From assembly GCA_945643825.1 (NCBI GenBank), contig CALZEZ010000093.1, positions 1-6,136 on the forward strand: a DNA stretch of 6,136 nucleotides, written 5' to 3'. The notes under the pieces were generated by a model. The model searched no databases and was not told the DNA's origin. It worked only from the letters and a program-made list of their open reading frames with translations. The position numbers and the translations under genes were made by a program. How positions within the stretch are numbered: position 1 is the first letter of the stretch; every line of letters begins with the position of its first letter. This document shows, one piece after another, positions 1 through 6,136 of the stretch. This DNA is from an uncultured Lachnospiraceae bacterium (GTDB taxonomy: Bacteria > Bacillota > Clostridia > Lachnospirales > Lachnospiraceae).

Positions 1-854
1 GCAATCCAATGAATCAGTACAAACAACTGAAGACACCGGCGATGGTCACGAAGATCAAGGATGACTATATGATTGTGGACACCTACCATAATCAGGTGAT
101 TTATAGCAGAAGCCTGCAGACACCCATAAACGAATGGTCGGTACTGGGTGGCGGCCTCTCTCTCCCCCATGCGATTGCGAGCGATGGCTCGGTCTATCTG
201 GTTACGGATACCGAGAAACATCAGGTGTTAGTCTATGAATGGAGAAATGGTCGTTACCAGAACACGCAGAAGCTCTCAAAAATAGGAATAAGACCCCACG
301 CAATCCAATATGATGAACAGACAGCAACGTTTTTTGTCTGGAGCGCACATACCGGAGAGATGTATCTTTTGAAGAAGGAGCCCCTGACAGGTCTTGTCTG
401 CATCGATCAGATCAGACAGGTCAAGGAGCTGCACGGACAGTATGTCCGTTCTTTTACGGTTGTGGACGATACCATCTGGTTCCCGTCAGGGACAAATGGT
501 GAGATTCTGGTTGTCGATAAGAATACCTTTGAGGTGTTATACCGCTATCCGGTTACGGATGAGATTGCCGGCATGGCATCGGTGATGCCGTATGGTGGCT
601 ATGTGTACATGACGGTTTCGACAGACTTATCATTTGATCAGAGCAAGGCAACGATGCTCCGCGTACAGAATCCGGAAACCTTAAAGTATGGAATTTACGA
701 GGACATCTATGACGCGGTTGGACGTAAGGGGGTTCCGTATTATTTTGAAAAGCTCGACACCGGTCTCTATGTGACCACACATGGCTGTGAGAAGAGCTTA
801 TGGCGGCTTCGCATGGAAGCAGATGGCTCCGTAAAAGGGCTGGCGGTTTATTAG
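1..854 (+). CDS. Beta-propeller-like (NHL/YVTN-type) protein, 5' end probably outside window
   Basis: Function unknown. The first in-frame ATG is at 9, but the eight bases before it carry no ribosome binding site and the frame is open to the window edge. I therefore read this as the 3' portion of a longer gene; relatives as I remember them carry an N-terminal membrane segment before this region. Counted from the ATG at 9 (281 residues), it shows repeated beta-strand blades of the form hydrophobic-D-x-x-x-(H/N)-Q-V: MIVDTYHNQVIY (21-32), VYLVTDTEKHQVLVYE (62-77), FFVWSAHTGEMYLL (108-121), and a blade near 155-175 containing NGEILVVD. PHAIASDG and PHAIQYDE are a repeated inter-blade motif. This fits a propeller fold used for ligand or protein binding; no catalytic motif is visible. 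It is separated from the next gene by 125 bases and a candidate promoter, so it is probably not part of the phospho-signalling operon. The fold is fairly likely, the role is not known. Confidence 0.5.
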   Translation, partial: NPMNQYKQLKTPAMVTKIKDDYMIVDTYHNQVIYSRSLQTPINEWSVLGGGLSLPHAIASDGSVYLVTDTEKHQVLVYEWRNGRYQNTQKLSKIGIRPHAIQYDEQTATFFVWSAHTGEMYLLKKEPLTGLVCIDQIRQVKELHGQYVRSFTVVDDTIWFPSGTNGEILVVDKNTFEVLYRYPVTDEIAGMASVMPYGGYVYMTVSTDLSFDQSKATMLRVQNPETLKYGIYEDIYDAVGRKGVPYYFEKLDTGLYVTTHGCEKSLWRLRMEADGSVKGLAVY

Positions 855-869
855 TCGAAATTTTATATT

Positions 870-900
870 TTTTTTAGAAACTTAAGAGGTTTTTTAGAAA
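870..900. repeat. 11-bp direct repeat with phased T-tracts
   Basis: TTTTTTAGAAA occurs at 870-880 and again at 890-900, so the copies start exactly 20 bp apart. The longer T runs (868-875 and 890-895) are centred about 21 bp apart, two helical turns, which would favour intrinsic bending. The second copy lies just upstream of the candidate -35 box at 906 and could act as an UP-like element or a regulator site. The repeat is seen directly; the role is inferred. Confidence 0.45.
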
Positions 901-905
901 ACAGG

Positions 906-934
906 TTGCGATGCATACTTTAGTTTGGTAAGAT
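906..934 (+). promoter_or_regulatory. Candidate sigma-A promoter for the FHA/PP2C operon
   Basis: TTGCGA (906-911) and TAAGAT (929-934) are separated by 17 bp, the preferred spacing for a housekeeping promoter. The bases TGG directly before the -10 box give an extended -10 (TGn). AT-rich sequence with T-tracts lies upstream. Transcription would start near 941, leaving a leader of roughly 40 bases before the ATG at 980. It is the only good promoter candidate I find in a gap ahead of the seven-gene run. Confidence 0.55.
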
Positions 935-979
935 GTTGTCAGAAAAATCGCACCGAAAAGGGAGGAGGGAGATACTAAC

Positions 980-1300
980 ATGAGCAGAATCAGTCTATAT
1001 GGAGTTGGCGGTGTAATGGCCGGATCTATCTTTCCGCTGGAAGACGCGGCGACCCTGATCGGCAGGGATCCATCGAAGTGTTCCATTGTCTATCCTGCTG
1101 ATGAACCCGGAATCAGTACCGTGCATTGTCAGGTGATTCCGCGCGGCAATTATCTGGAGATAATGGATATGGGCTCCTCGTACGGAACCTACTTGGAAAA
1201 CGGGATTCGGATGCAAAAGAATGAATCCTATCAGCTGTCCAATGGAGATCGTTTTTATTTGGGTGACAGGAAGAACAAGTACATCGTAAAGGTGATGTAG
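980..1300 (+). CDS. Stand-alone FHA domain protein
   Basis: A 106-residue protein that is almost entirely one forkhead-associated domain, a fold that binds phosphothreonine-containing peptides. The expected motifs are in order: IGRD (27-30) with the phosphate-contacting Arg29, GISTVH (44-49) supplying the conserved Ser46 and His49, GSSYGTYLENG (65-75) with the Gly-Thr and Asn-Gly turn, and LSNGDRFYLG (86-95). There is no signal peptide, membrane segment or second domain, so it should be a soluble cytoplasmic adaptor. The start is supported by a long purine-rich site, GGAGGAGGGAG at 961-971. It is the first gene after the candidate promoter. Its motif pattern GRDxx(K/R)C(S/N)I(I/V)(Y/F)P is shared with the C-terminal FHA domain of the polytopic protein at 3711-4997, so the two look like paralogues. 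All phosphopeptide-contacting residues I can judge are present. The binding partner is unknown. Confidence 0.92.
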   Translation: MSRISLYGVGGVMAGSIFPLEDAATLIGRDPSKCSIVYPADEPGISTVHCQVIPRGNYLEIMDMGSSYGTYLENGIRMQKNESYQLSNGDRFYLGDRKNKYIVKVM

Positions 1301-1344
1301 CCTTAAACCCATTAAAAAAATAAAACTAAAGTGAGGAAAAAACT

Positions 1345-1863
1345 ATGAAAATCTGTCCTAAATGTAACGTACAAATGAATGATGAACTGGCATTCTGCCC
1401 GAATTGCGGAAACCCGATGGGAGCCGGTGCTCCTCAGATGCAGCCTCAGATGCAGCCTCAGATGCAGCAGCAACAGTGGCAGCAGCAGCCTCAGATGCAG
1501 CCCATGCCGGTATACGATCCGTTTGATCACACTGGTGAATTTGATCCCAGAGATATCTCGGATAACAAGGTTATGGCTATGCTGCCGTATCTGATGGGTA
1601 CTATCGGTATCATTATTGCTTTACTTGCAAGCAGAGAGTCCGCTTATACCTATTTCCATGTTCGTCAGGCTCTGAAGCTGACAGTGACAACCATTTTACT
1701 TGGTCTTTGTTCTATAATTCTTTGCTGGACTCTGATCGTTCCGCTTGCGGCAGCTATTTGCATGTTCATTATCTTTGTTCTTGAGATTATCGCTTTCTTC
1801 CAGGTATGTGGCGGTAAGGCAAAAGAGCCTGCAATCATCAGAAGCTTAAAATTCTTTAGATAA
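1345..1863 (+). CDS. Zinc-ribbon membrane protein with Q/M/P-rich linker (DUF4870-like)
   Basis: 172 residues in three parts. Residues 1-22 form a zinc ribbon with CPKC (4-7) and CPNC (18-21), four Cys ligands. Residues 29-53 are a low-complexity Gln/Met/Pro linker encoded by a 12-bp tandem repeat. Residues 74-172 are a hydrophobic domain with probable membrane spans near 77-95, 112-127 and 129-152, a conserved-looking FHVRQALKL stretch (104-112) between the first two, and a polar C-terminal tail. The FHxRQAL pattern resembles the DUF4870/Tic20-like membrane family; this assignment is from memory. No enzymatic motif is seen, so its role is unknown. The start is supported by GTGAGG at 1331-1336, eight bases before the ATG. 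The gap to the upstream FHA gene is 44 bases with no terminator, and 23 bases separate it from the next gene, so it is very likely co-transcribed. The zinc ribbon probably faces the cytoplasm, where it could recruit partners. Confidence 0.88.
   Translation: MKICPKCNVQMNDELAFCPNCGNPMGAGAPQMQPQMQPQMQQQQWQQQPQMQPMPVYDPFDHTGEFDPRDISDNKVMAMLPYLMGTIGIIIALLASRESAYTYFHVRQALKLTVTTILLGLCSIILCWTLIVPLAAAICMFIIFVLEIIAFFQVCGGKAKEPAIIRSLKFFR
1432..1500 (+). repeat. 12-bp tandem repeat encoding PQMQ units
   Basis: CCTCAGATGCAG is present in three perfect head-to-tail copies (1432-1443, 1444-1455, 1456-1467), followed by a CAG/CAA-rich stretch and a fourth perfect copy at 1489-1500. Each unit encodes Pro-Gln-Met-Gln. 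Because the unit is a multiple of three, gain or loss of copies would change linker length without breaking the frame. It lies inside the zinc-ribbon membrane protein gene. Confidence 0.9.
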
Positions 1864-1886
1864 AAGGTAGACAGGGGTAATTTGTT

Positions 1887-2513
1887 ATGGAAATGCGTAA
1901 ATGTATGAAGGGACACTACTATGATGCCAGTGTGCATGCGAGCTGCCCCTACTGTAATCAGGGTGAGAATGTTGGTGTAACGGTTGCTATGGTATCACCG
2001 GTAGCTGCAGGTGAGGAGGATTCCAAAACACTTCCGCTTGGCTATCAGGCTGCACCTGCTCCGGCACCGGTAAGTCGTCCTTTGGCACCTGCTCCGACAG
2101 TGGACGAGGATGAGGATGACGGAAGAACAATTGCCATTATTCACAAGGACATGGGAATCGACCCGGTTGTTGGATGGCTTGTTGCCGTTAACGGTAAAGA
2201 AAAGGGAAGAGATTACAGAATCCACACCGACAACAATTTCATCGGAAGAAGTGATCGCATGGATATTTGTCTGCGCGGCGATGAGACGGTTTCCAGAGAG
2301 AATCATGCGATTGTAAGCTATGATGATGCCGAGAAGGATTACTATTTCTCACCGGGCGATGGAAGAAGCATTGTCCGTGTCAACGGAAAAGCTATTTTCC
2401 AGACGGTTACTTTGAATGCATATGACAAGCTCACGATTGGTAAGACAGAACTGATCTTTATCCCGTTATGTGGTTCCAATTTTGAGTGGGGTAATACGGA
2501 TGCTGCCAAATAA
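1887..2513 (+). CDS. Zinc-finger plus FHA domain protein
   Basis: 208 residues, soluble. The N-terminus has Cys6, His10, Cys20 and Cys23 in the pattern CxxxH...CPYC, a likely zinc-binding knuckle. A linker (about 28-92) follows, rich in Ala/Pro with an acidic patch at 73-78, and containing SKTLP (46-50) and GRTIA (79-83), possible phosphothreonine sites. The FHA domain spans about 97-194: FIGRS (118-122) with Arg121, TVSRENHAIV (134-143), a VNGK turn (165-168) and KLTIGKTELIF (181-191). The Ser-to-His spacing is one residue longer than in the stand-alone FHA protein (SRENH against STVH), a variant I recall from clostridial relatives. The start is supported by AGGGG at 1873-1877, nine bases before the ATG. 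The 3' end overlaps the start of the membrane PP2C gene. It is probably a cytoplasmic phosphopeptide-reading adaptor; its target is unknown. Confidence 0.9.
   Translation: MEMRKCMKGHYYDASVHASCPYCNQGENVGVTVAMVSPVAAGEEDSKTLPLGYQAAPAPAPVSRPLAPAPTVDEDEDDGRTIAIIHKDMGIDPVVGWLVAVNGKEKGRDYRIHTDNNFIGRSDRMDICLRGDETVSRENHAIVSYDDAEKDYYFSPGDGRSIVRVNGKAIFQTVTLNAYDKLTIGKTELIFIPLCGSNFEWGNTDAAK
2486..2491 (+). promoter_or_regulatory. Ribosome binding site deciding the membrane PP2C start
   Basis: GTGGGG at 2486-2491 lies eight bases before the ATG at 2500 and favours that codon over two alternatives. The GTG at 2470 has no purine-rich site ahead of it, and the ATG at 2515 lacks a site at proper spacing. The site lies inside the 3' end of the upstream FHA gene, which suggests translational coupling. 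Confidence 0.5.
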
Positions 2514-3696
2514 GATGCTTTTGATTGGAATTTGCGTTGGAATCGCGGTTCTGATCATACTGATCATCGCAATCATTATTGTGGCGGTCAGTCTGAATAA
2601 AAAGAAAAAGAATACGAATCAGTATCAGATCGGGAATGCGGGGCACAGCGCTCCGCTTCCTGGAAATGTGACACCACAGATGGAGTTTGTGCAAAGACCG
2701 GGAGCAGCTATGGCACCGGCAGAGCCTTTGCCCCAGACCCCGTCTACGATTGAGCCGCCGATTCGCGAGGAGAAGACATTGGTTCCACCAGTGGTGAACA
2801 TTCTCGCAGATGCTCCGGAAAAAGTCGATGAAGCACCTGCGGATGCGTGCACACCGGATGAGCGTGAGGATGACAACATGACAAGGCGTCCGGTCTTTAT
2901 GGATGACATTGATCGTTATACCGTCACGACCGCATCAGGCTCTACACTTCGCATCGGCAAGATTCATGCAGTCGGCCGCAGGAAGAATCAGCAGGATTCC
3001 TTTGCGTATTCCGATGTACAGAACCTTGAGCAGATGGAGCAAAAGGGTGTCCTTTTGTTAGTGGCGGATGGCATGGGAGGACTCTCCCATGGTGCGGAAG
3101 TCAGTGCTCTTGTCGCAACGGAGATGCTTCGTTACTTCGATGAGCATGAGCTCACTGCGGACATTCCGGGACAACTTCGGGAGATGCTCTATCATGCCAA
3201 TGATAAGGTGAGCGATTTCCTCGGTGCAGATGGTCTTGGACAGAGTGGCTCCACGCTGGTGGCTGCTCACATTAAGGATCATCAGATTTACTGGATTTCA
3301 GTTGGAGACAGCTGCATTTATCTCTGTCGGGACAATCAGCTCTACCGGCTGAATGAGTTACATAATTATGGCACCCAGTTAGATAAGCAGGTGGCCAGAG
3401 GTGAGCTTTCGCCAGAGGAAGCAAAATCCAAGAAAAATCGTGCGGCCTTGACGAGCTTTATCGGAGCCGGAGAGATTGCACTGATCGATCAGAATACGGA
3501 GCCACTCACGATTCTTCCCGGCGATCGGTTTATCCTTATGTCGGATGGAATTGAGACGGTATCTGAGGACGAATTAAAACAGATGCTTTGCTATGATGTA
3601 GAGGAGGCTGCACTGAAGCTTCGGTACCTGATTGAATCGAAAGATAAACGCAATCAGGACAATTTCACAGCAATTATACTGGAAGACAATTATTAA
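2500..3696 (+). CDS. Membrane-anchored PP2C-family Ser/Thr phosphatase
   Basis: Predicted metal-dependent protein Ser/Thr phosphatase (PPM/PP2C family), 398 residues from the ATG at 2500. A single membrane helix (about 6-32) is followed by KKKK (34-37), so by the positive-inside rule the rest is cytoplasmic. A Pro/Ala/acidic linker runs to about 140 and contains EEKTLVPP around Thr93. The catalytic domain (about 147-398) shows the family motifs in order: RKNQQDSF (161-168) with Asp166, VADGMGG (188-194) with Asp190, SGSTLVAA (249-256), VGDSCIYL (268-275), SDGIE (348-352) with Asp349, and QDNFTAII (386-393) with Asp387. All metal-binding aspartates I can assign are present, so it should be active. 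The start overlaps the upstream FHA gene by 14 bases; a GTG at 2470 would add ten residues, mostly outside the helix. It would dephosphorylate Thr/Ser sites near the membrane, plausibly opposing a kinase that is not in this window. Confidence 0.92.
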   Translation: MLPNKMLLIGICVGIAVLIILIIAIIIVAVSLNKKKKNTNQYQIGNAGHSAPLPGNVTPQMEFVQRPGAAMAPAEPLPQTPSTIEPPIREEKTLVPPVVNILADAPEKVDEAPADACTPDEREDDNMTRRPVFMDDIDRYTVTTASGSTLRIGKIHAVGRRKNQQDSFAYSDVQNLEQMEQKGVLLLVADGMGGLSHGAEVSALVATEMLRYFDEHELTADIPGQLREMLYHANDKVSDFLGADGLGQSGSTLVAAHIKDHQIYWISVGDSCIYLCRDNQLYRLNELHNYGTQLDKQVARGELSPEEAKSKKNRAALTSFIGAGEIALIDQNTEPLTILPGDRFILMSDGIETVSEDELKQMLCYDVEEAALKLRYLIESKDKRNQDNFTAIILEDNY

Positions 3697-3710
3697 GGAG
3701 ACATAAGAAA

Positions 3711-4997
3711 ATGGCTATGCTCGACTTGGAAGGAATTCTATCAGATGTTCTGGGAAATATGAGCGCCGAGGACATGTTACAGATTCTGCAAAATGGTGGA
3801 CTTAGGGAGCTGCTTGGACAGGTTATTTCGGCGATTATGGCAGTGGCAGCACCGATGCTTTTGCTTTGCTCGATTCCGGCTCTGATTTACGGCATTGCAC
3901 TCTGCTTCTTCGGAGTTCGAATTTACAGAGTATTGCTTGTGATTCAGTCTGTGATCATCGGCGGCTGTACGGGATCATTCCTGATGATATTTATTTACAC
4001 GCTCTGTCGTACTGCAGGTGGCAATTATCCCAAGGCCGGCGGCATCATTGGCTGGGGTATTTTCGGCTTTCTGCTGATTGGTGCCCTATGTGGGTTGGCA
4101 GCGTGGTTTTTGTATATGGTATTTCTGTTTCTGCAGTCGTTTGGAATTGGTTTTTCGATCGGCTTTGGCGGATTTATCATGATCAGAATGGTTGCCATCT
4201 TACAGAAGGTGATGACAGCAGTGGCAAATGGTGGCCAAGGAGCAGCAGGAATTCCTGGCATGATTCTGACAAGCTGTGGTGTCGGAATAGGAATCGGTGT
4301 CCTTCTCGGACTGGTTCTTGGTGTGCTGACCTGTATCTTTGCAAAATGGCTTGTTATGGGTACGACAGCCTTTAAGGGTGGTCAGAAGGTCGGAACGACT
4401 CTGGCACTTCTTGTCTTTGTGGCACATGGAACCTATGGTGTTTACCAGATTGTATCAATTGTATTATCCATACTTCTGATCGGCGGAGGCTTCGCGGTTC
4501 AATTCCTCATGGATAAGAAGAATCCATGCAATATTGGTAGAAAGAGCACGAACGGAGGAGTGGACATGCAACAGGGACAATACAGACAGCCGGGACAGTA
4601 CGGATCACAGGGATATGGACAGCAGCCACAGTATGCACAGCAGATGCAGGCACAGCCTCAGATGATACAGCAGCCTGTTGAGCCGAAAAAGTGCAAGCTG
4701 ATTGGTCTGGACGGAATGTATAAGGGCTTTGATTTTGACATCGATCGTAATACGGCTCTTGGACGGGATACCAATCGTTGTAATATTATTTTCCCGGATT
4801 CCTGCGCCGGTGTCAGCAAGGTTCAGTGTGAGCTGAAATTAAATCCGGAAACCGGTGCGGTTTCTATTGAGGATAAATTCTCCACCTATGGAACCTCTGT
4901 TAATGGGGTCAAGCTGGAGAAGGGAGCCGTTCGTTTTCTGAATCCCGGAGATGTTATCATGTTCGGAGAGAATAATGTCTTTAAGATTGAATATTAG
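3711..4997 (+). CDS. Polytopic membrane protein with C-terminal FHA domain
   Basis: 428 residues. An amphipathic N-terminus (1-36) precedes a Gly-rich hydrophobic region with about six or seven membrane spans (roughly 40-67, 74-98, 110-133, 135-160, 183-210, 228-246, 247-267). The motif YGIALCFFGVRIYR (60-73) resembles DUF4203/TMEM198-like proteins, a low-confidence likeness. A Gln/Tyr/Gly-rich linker (286-322) leads to an FHA domain (about 326-428): LGRD (350-353) with Arg352, GVSKVQ (367-372), STYGTSVNG (391-399) and NPGDVIMFG (411-419). The usual FHA His is Gln372 here, while Arg352 and Ser369 are kept. The start is supported by AAGGAG at 3695-3700, overlapping the upstream stop codon, with 10 bases to the ATG. 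Basic residues after the last span (DKK, 268-270) put the FHA domain in the cytoplasm. It may carry a phosphothreonine-reading head on a membrane channel- or scaffold-like body; no transport motif is recognised. Confidence 0.88.
   Translation: MAMLDLEGILSDVLGNMSAEDMLQILQNGGLRELLGQVISAIMAVAAPMLLLCSIPALIYGIALCFFGVRIYRVLLVIQSVIIGGCTGSFLMIFIYTLCRTAGGNYPKAGGIIGWGIFGFLLIGALCGLAAWFLYMVFLFLQSFGIGFSIGFGGFIMIRMVAILQKVMTAVANGGQGAAGIPGMILTSCGVGIGIGVLLGLVLGVLTCIFAKWLVMGTTAFKGGQKVGTTLALLVFVAHGTYGVYQIVSIVLSILLIGGGFAVQFLMDKKNPCNIGRKSTNGGVDMQQGQYRQPGQYGSQGYGQQPQYAQQMQAQPQMIQQPVEPKKCKLIGLDGMYKGFDFDIDRNTALGRDTNRCNIIFPDSCAGVSKVQCELKLNPETGAVSIEDKFSTYGTSVNGVKLEKGAVRFLNPGDVIMFGENNVFKIEY
4554..4568 (+). promoter_or_regulatory. 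Internal ribosome binding site and in-frame ATG
   Basis: GGAGGAG at 4554-4560 is one of the best Shine-Dalgarno matches in the window and stands five bases before an in-frame ATG at 4566 (Met286 of the polytopic protein). Initiation there would give a 143-residue soluble protein made of the Q-rich linker and the FHA domain, ending at 4997. The site lies exactly at the junction between the last membrane span and the linker. Use of this start is inferred. Confidence 0.5.
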
Positions 4998-5028
4998 GCA
5001 CAATAGTACAGAAACGAGAGGTTAGATT

Positions 5029-5763
5029 ATGATCATAGCAGCGGAGTATACGAATCAGGGTGGACGTGAGATAAACGAAGACAGCTGTGGTGTCATAATA
5101 CAGGATCATAGAGCATGTGCAGTTGTTGCCGATGGCTTAGGCGGTCATGGAGGAGGCGATATCGCTTCCTCCACGGCCGTCGATGTCGTTTGCGAGTCAT
5201 GGAGAAAAACGGCAGAAGTAGATCGCGACAAGCTCGATTCCTGGTTTCAGGAGATTAATGAGAAAATCTATGAAATGCAGACAGATACCTGTGCGATGAA
5301 GACAACACTGGCAGTTATGACCTGCGAGAAGGGAAAAGCAATCCTTGCGCATGTCGGGGATACCAGGATTTATCATTTTGTGGATGGAAAATTATATACG
5401 GTAACATTTGATCACAGCGTTTCACAGATGGCGGTGCTGGCCGGTGAGATTACACAGGAACAGATCAGACATCATGTGGATCGCAATAAGCTTTTGCGCG
5501 CGGTGGGAAGGGATGATGAGGTTCAGGTAGAGATTTCAAATCCCATGGATATCACACAGAACACACACGCGTTTTTGCTCTGCACAGACGGCTTCTGGGA
5601 GTACGTGTTAGAGCAGGAGATGGAGGAACTGCTGGCGCAGGCATCTCATCCCGATGAGTGGATTGCCGGGATGGTAGAGCTGTTGCAAGGTCGCGTTCCC
5701 GAAGGAAACGATAATAACACCGCCATTGCGGTTTGGATGATAGACGAGGTGGACACAGAATGA
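5029..5763 (+). CDS. Soluble PP2C-family Ser/Thr phosphatase
   Basis: Predicted cytoplasmic metal-dependent Ser/Thr phosphatase, 244 residues, the usual size of the bacterial stand-alone (Stp/PrpC-like) PP2C catalytic domain. No signal peptide or membrane segment. Motifs in order: GREINEDS (12-19) with Asp18, VADGLGGHGGGDIAS (33-47) with Asp35, MKTTLAVM (90-97), HVGDTRIY (108-115) with Asp111, DHSVSQMAVLAGEI (128-141, matching the flap-region motif of this class), NKLLRAVG (153-160), CTDGFWE (185-191) with Asp187, and NDNNTAIAV (227-235) with Asp228. The full metal-binding set is present. The start is supported by GAGAGG at 5016-5021, seven bases before the ATG, and the gap to the upstream gene is 31 bases. 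The stop overlaps the vWA gene start as ATGA. It is distinct in sequence and architecture from the membrane-bound PP2C upstream, so the operon carries two phosphatases that may serve different substrates or places. Confidence 0.95.
   Translation: MIIAAEYTNQGGREINEDSCGVIIQDHRACAVVADGLGGHGGGDIASSTAVDVVCESWRKTAEVDRDKLDSWFQEINEKIYEMQTDTCAMKTTLAVMTCEKGKAILAHVGDTRIYHFVDGKLYTVTFDHSVSQMAVLAGEITQEQIRHHVDRNKLLRAVGRDDEVQVEISNPMDITQNTHAFLLCTDGFWEYVLEQEMEELLAQASHPDEWIAGMVELLQGRVPEGNDNNTAIAVWMIDEVDTE
5746..5752 (+). promoter_or_regulatory. Ribosome binding site deciding the vWA gene start
   Basis: GAGGTGG at 5746-5752 lies seven bases before the ATG at 5760, inside the 3' end of the PP2C gene. It favours this start over the in-frame ATG at 5772, which has only AAAAGG directly abutting it. 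The arrangement supports coupled translation of the phosphatase and the vWA protein. Confidence 0.5.
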
Positions 5764-6136
5764 GAAAAAGGATGAGAAGAGTAATACCATTTTTGGCAGC
5801 TTTATTGCTGACACTGACACCGATGCATTGTCTGGCAGAGGAAGTTGACAGCATCCAGGTGGAATCGGTTGGGGCTGCAACCGGAGAACTTTATGTATAT
5901 GTGAATCAGATTGGTGAGAGCGATGTGAATATGGACACCACCAGAGTCTTTATTGACAACAACGAGCTCCCGATTCTTTCGATTCAGAATGTCGATATCA
6001 CCTCAGAACCGATAAGCTATTACTGTCTGGTGGATGTGTCGGGCTCTGTTGACGAGAAACGGCTCGAATCGACCAAACAGATGATCAACGGAATCGTTGA
6101 CGGGATGAAATCAGACGACAATATGAAGATCGCCAC
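5760..6136 (+). CDS. Exported vWA-domain protein, 3' end outside window
   Basis: Only the first 125 codons are in the window and the frame stays open to the end. The N-terminus is a classic signal peptide: basic MRKRMRR (1-7), hydrophobic core VIPFLAALLLTLT (8-20), and a likely signal peptidase I site after Cys-Leu-Ala (24-26). The Cys at 24 is not in a lipobox. A beta-rich segment (about 43-82) precedes the start of a von Willebrand factor A domain: YCLVDVSGSVD (88-98) contains the metal-ion-dependent adhesion site DxSxS with Asp92, Ser94 and Ser96, and the following helix has the expected amphipathic form. vWA domains bind proteins through a divalent metal. The ATG overlaps the PP2C stop codon (ATGA), so the two are tightly linked. 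It probably acts outside the membrane or anchored to it by a C-terminal segment not visible here. A partner or sensor role is inferred. Confidence 0.88.
   Translation, partial: MRKRMRRVIPFLAALLLTLTPMHCLAEEVDSIQVESVGAATGELYVYVNQIGESDVNMDTTRVFIDNNELPILSIQNVDITSEPISYYCLVDVSGSVDEKRLESTKQMINGIVDGMKSDDNMKIA

Overview
The window reads like a Clostridia chromosome, most likely Lachnospiraceae or a close relative. This rests on compact same-strand genes with strong purine-rich ribosome binding sites, moderate GC, and several protein types I know from that group (CPKC...CPNC zinc-ribbon membrane proteins, zinc-finger/FHA proteins, small soluble PP2C phosphatases). The placement comes from memory of these families, not from a search. 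All eight genes I support lie on the + strand. I see no RNA genes, CRISPR array, insertion sequence or transfer signature.

Layout. Positions 1-854 hold the 3' part of a beta-propeller-like protein whose start is probably upstream of the window. A 125-base AT-rich gap follows (855-979), with a good candidate sigma-A promoter at 906-934. After it comes a tight run of seven genes with gaps of 14-44 bases or short overlaps: a stand-alone FHA protein (980-1300); a zinc-ribbon membrane protein with a Gln/Met/Pro-rich linker (1345-1863); a zinc-finger plus FHA protein (1887-2513); a membrane-anchored PP2C phosphatase (about 2500-3696); a polytopic membrane protein with a Q-rich linker and C-terminal FHA domain (3711-4997); a soluble PP2C phosphatase (5029-5763); and the start of an exported von Willebrand factor A (vWA) protein (5760 to the window end).

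How the genes may work together. FHA domains bind phosphothreonine peptides, and PP2C enzymes remove phosphate from Ser/Thr. Three FHA proteins and two PP2C phosphatases in one apparent operon point to a Ser/Thr phosphorylation signalling module assembled at the membrane, with an exported vWA protein as a possible outside-facing part. No Ser/Thr kinase lies in the window; I would expect one just downstream or elsewhere in the genome.

The points most worth checking are: a strong internal ribosome binding site and ATG in the polytopic FHA gene that could give a separate soluble FHA protein; a Gln in place of the usual His in that FHA domain; repeated acidic-(K/R)-T-(I/L) motifs in the linkers of two operon proteins; and a perfect 12-bp tandem repeat encoding the Q-rich linker of the zinc-ribbon protein.
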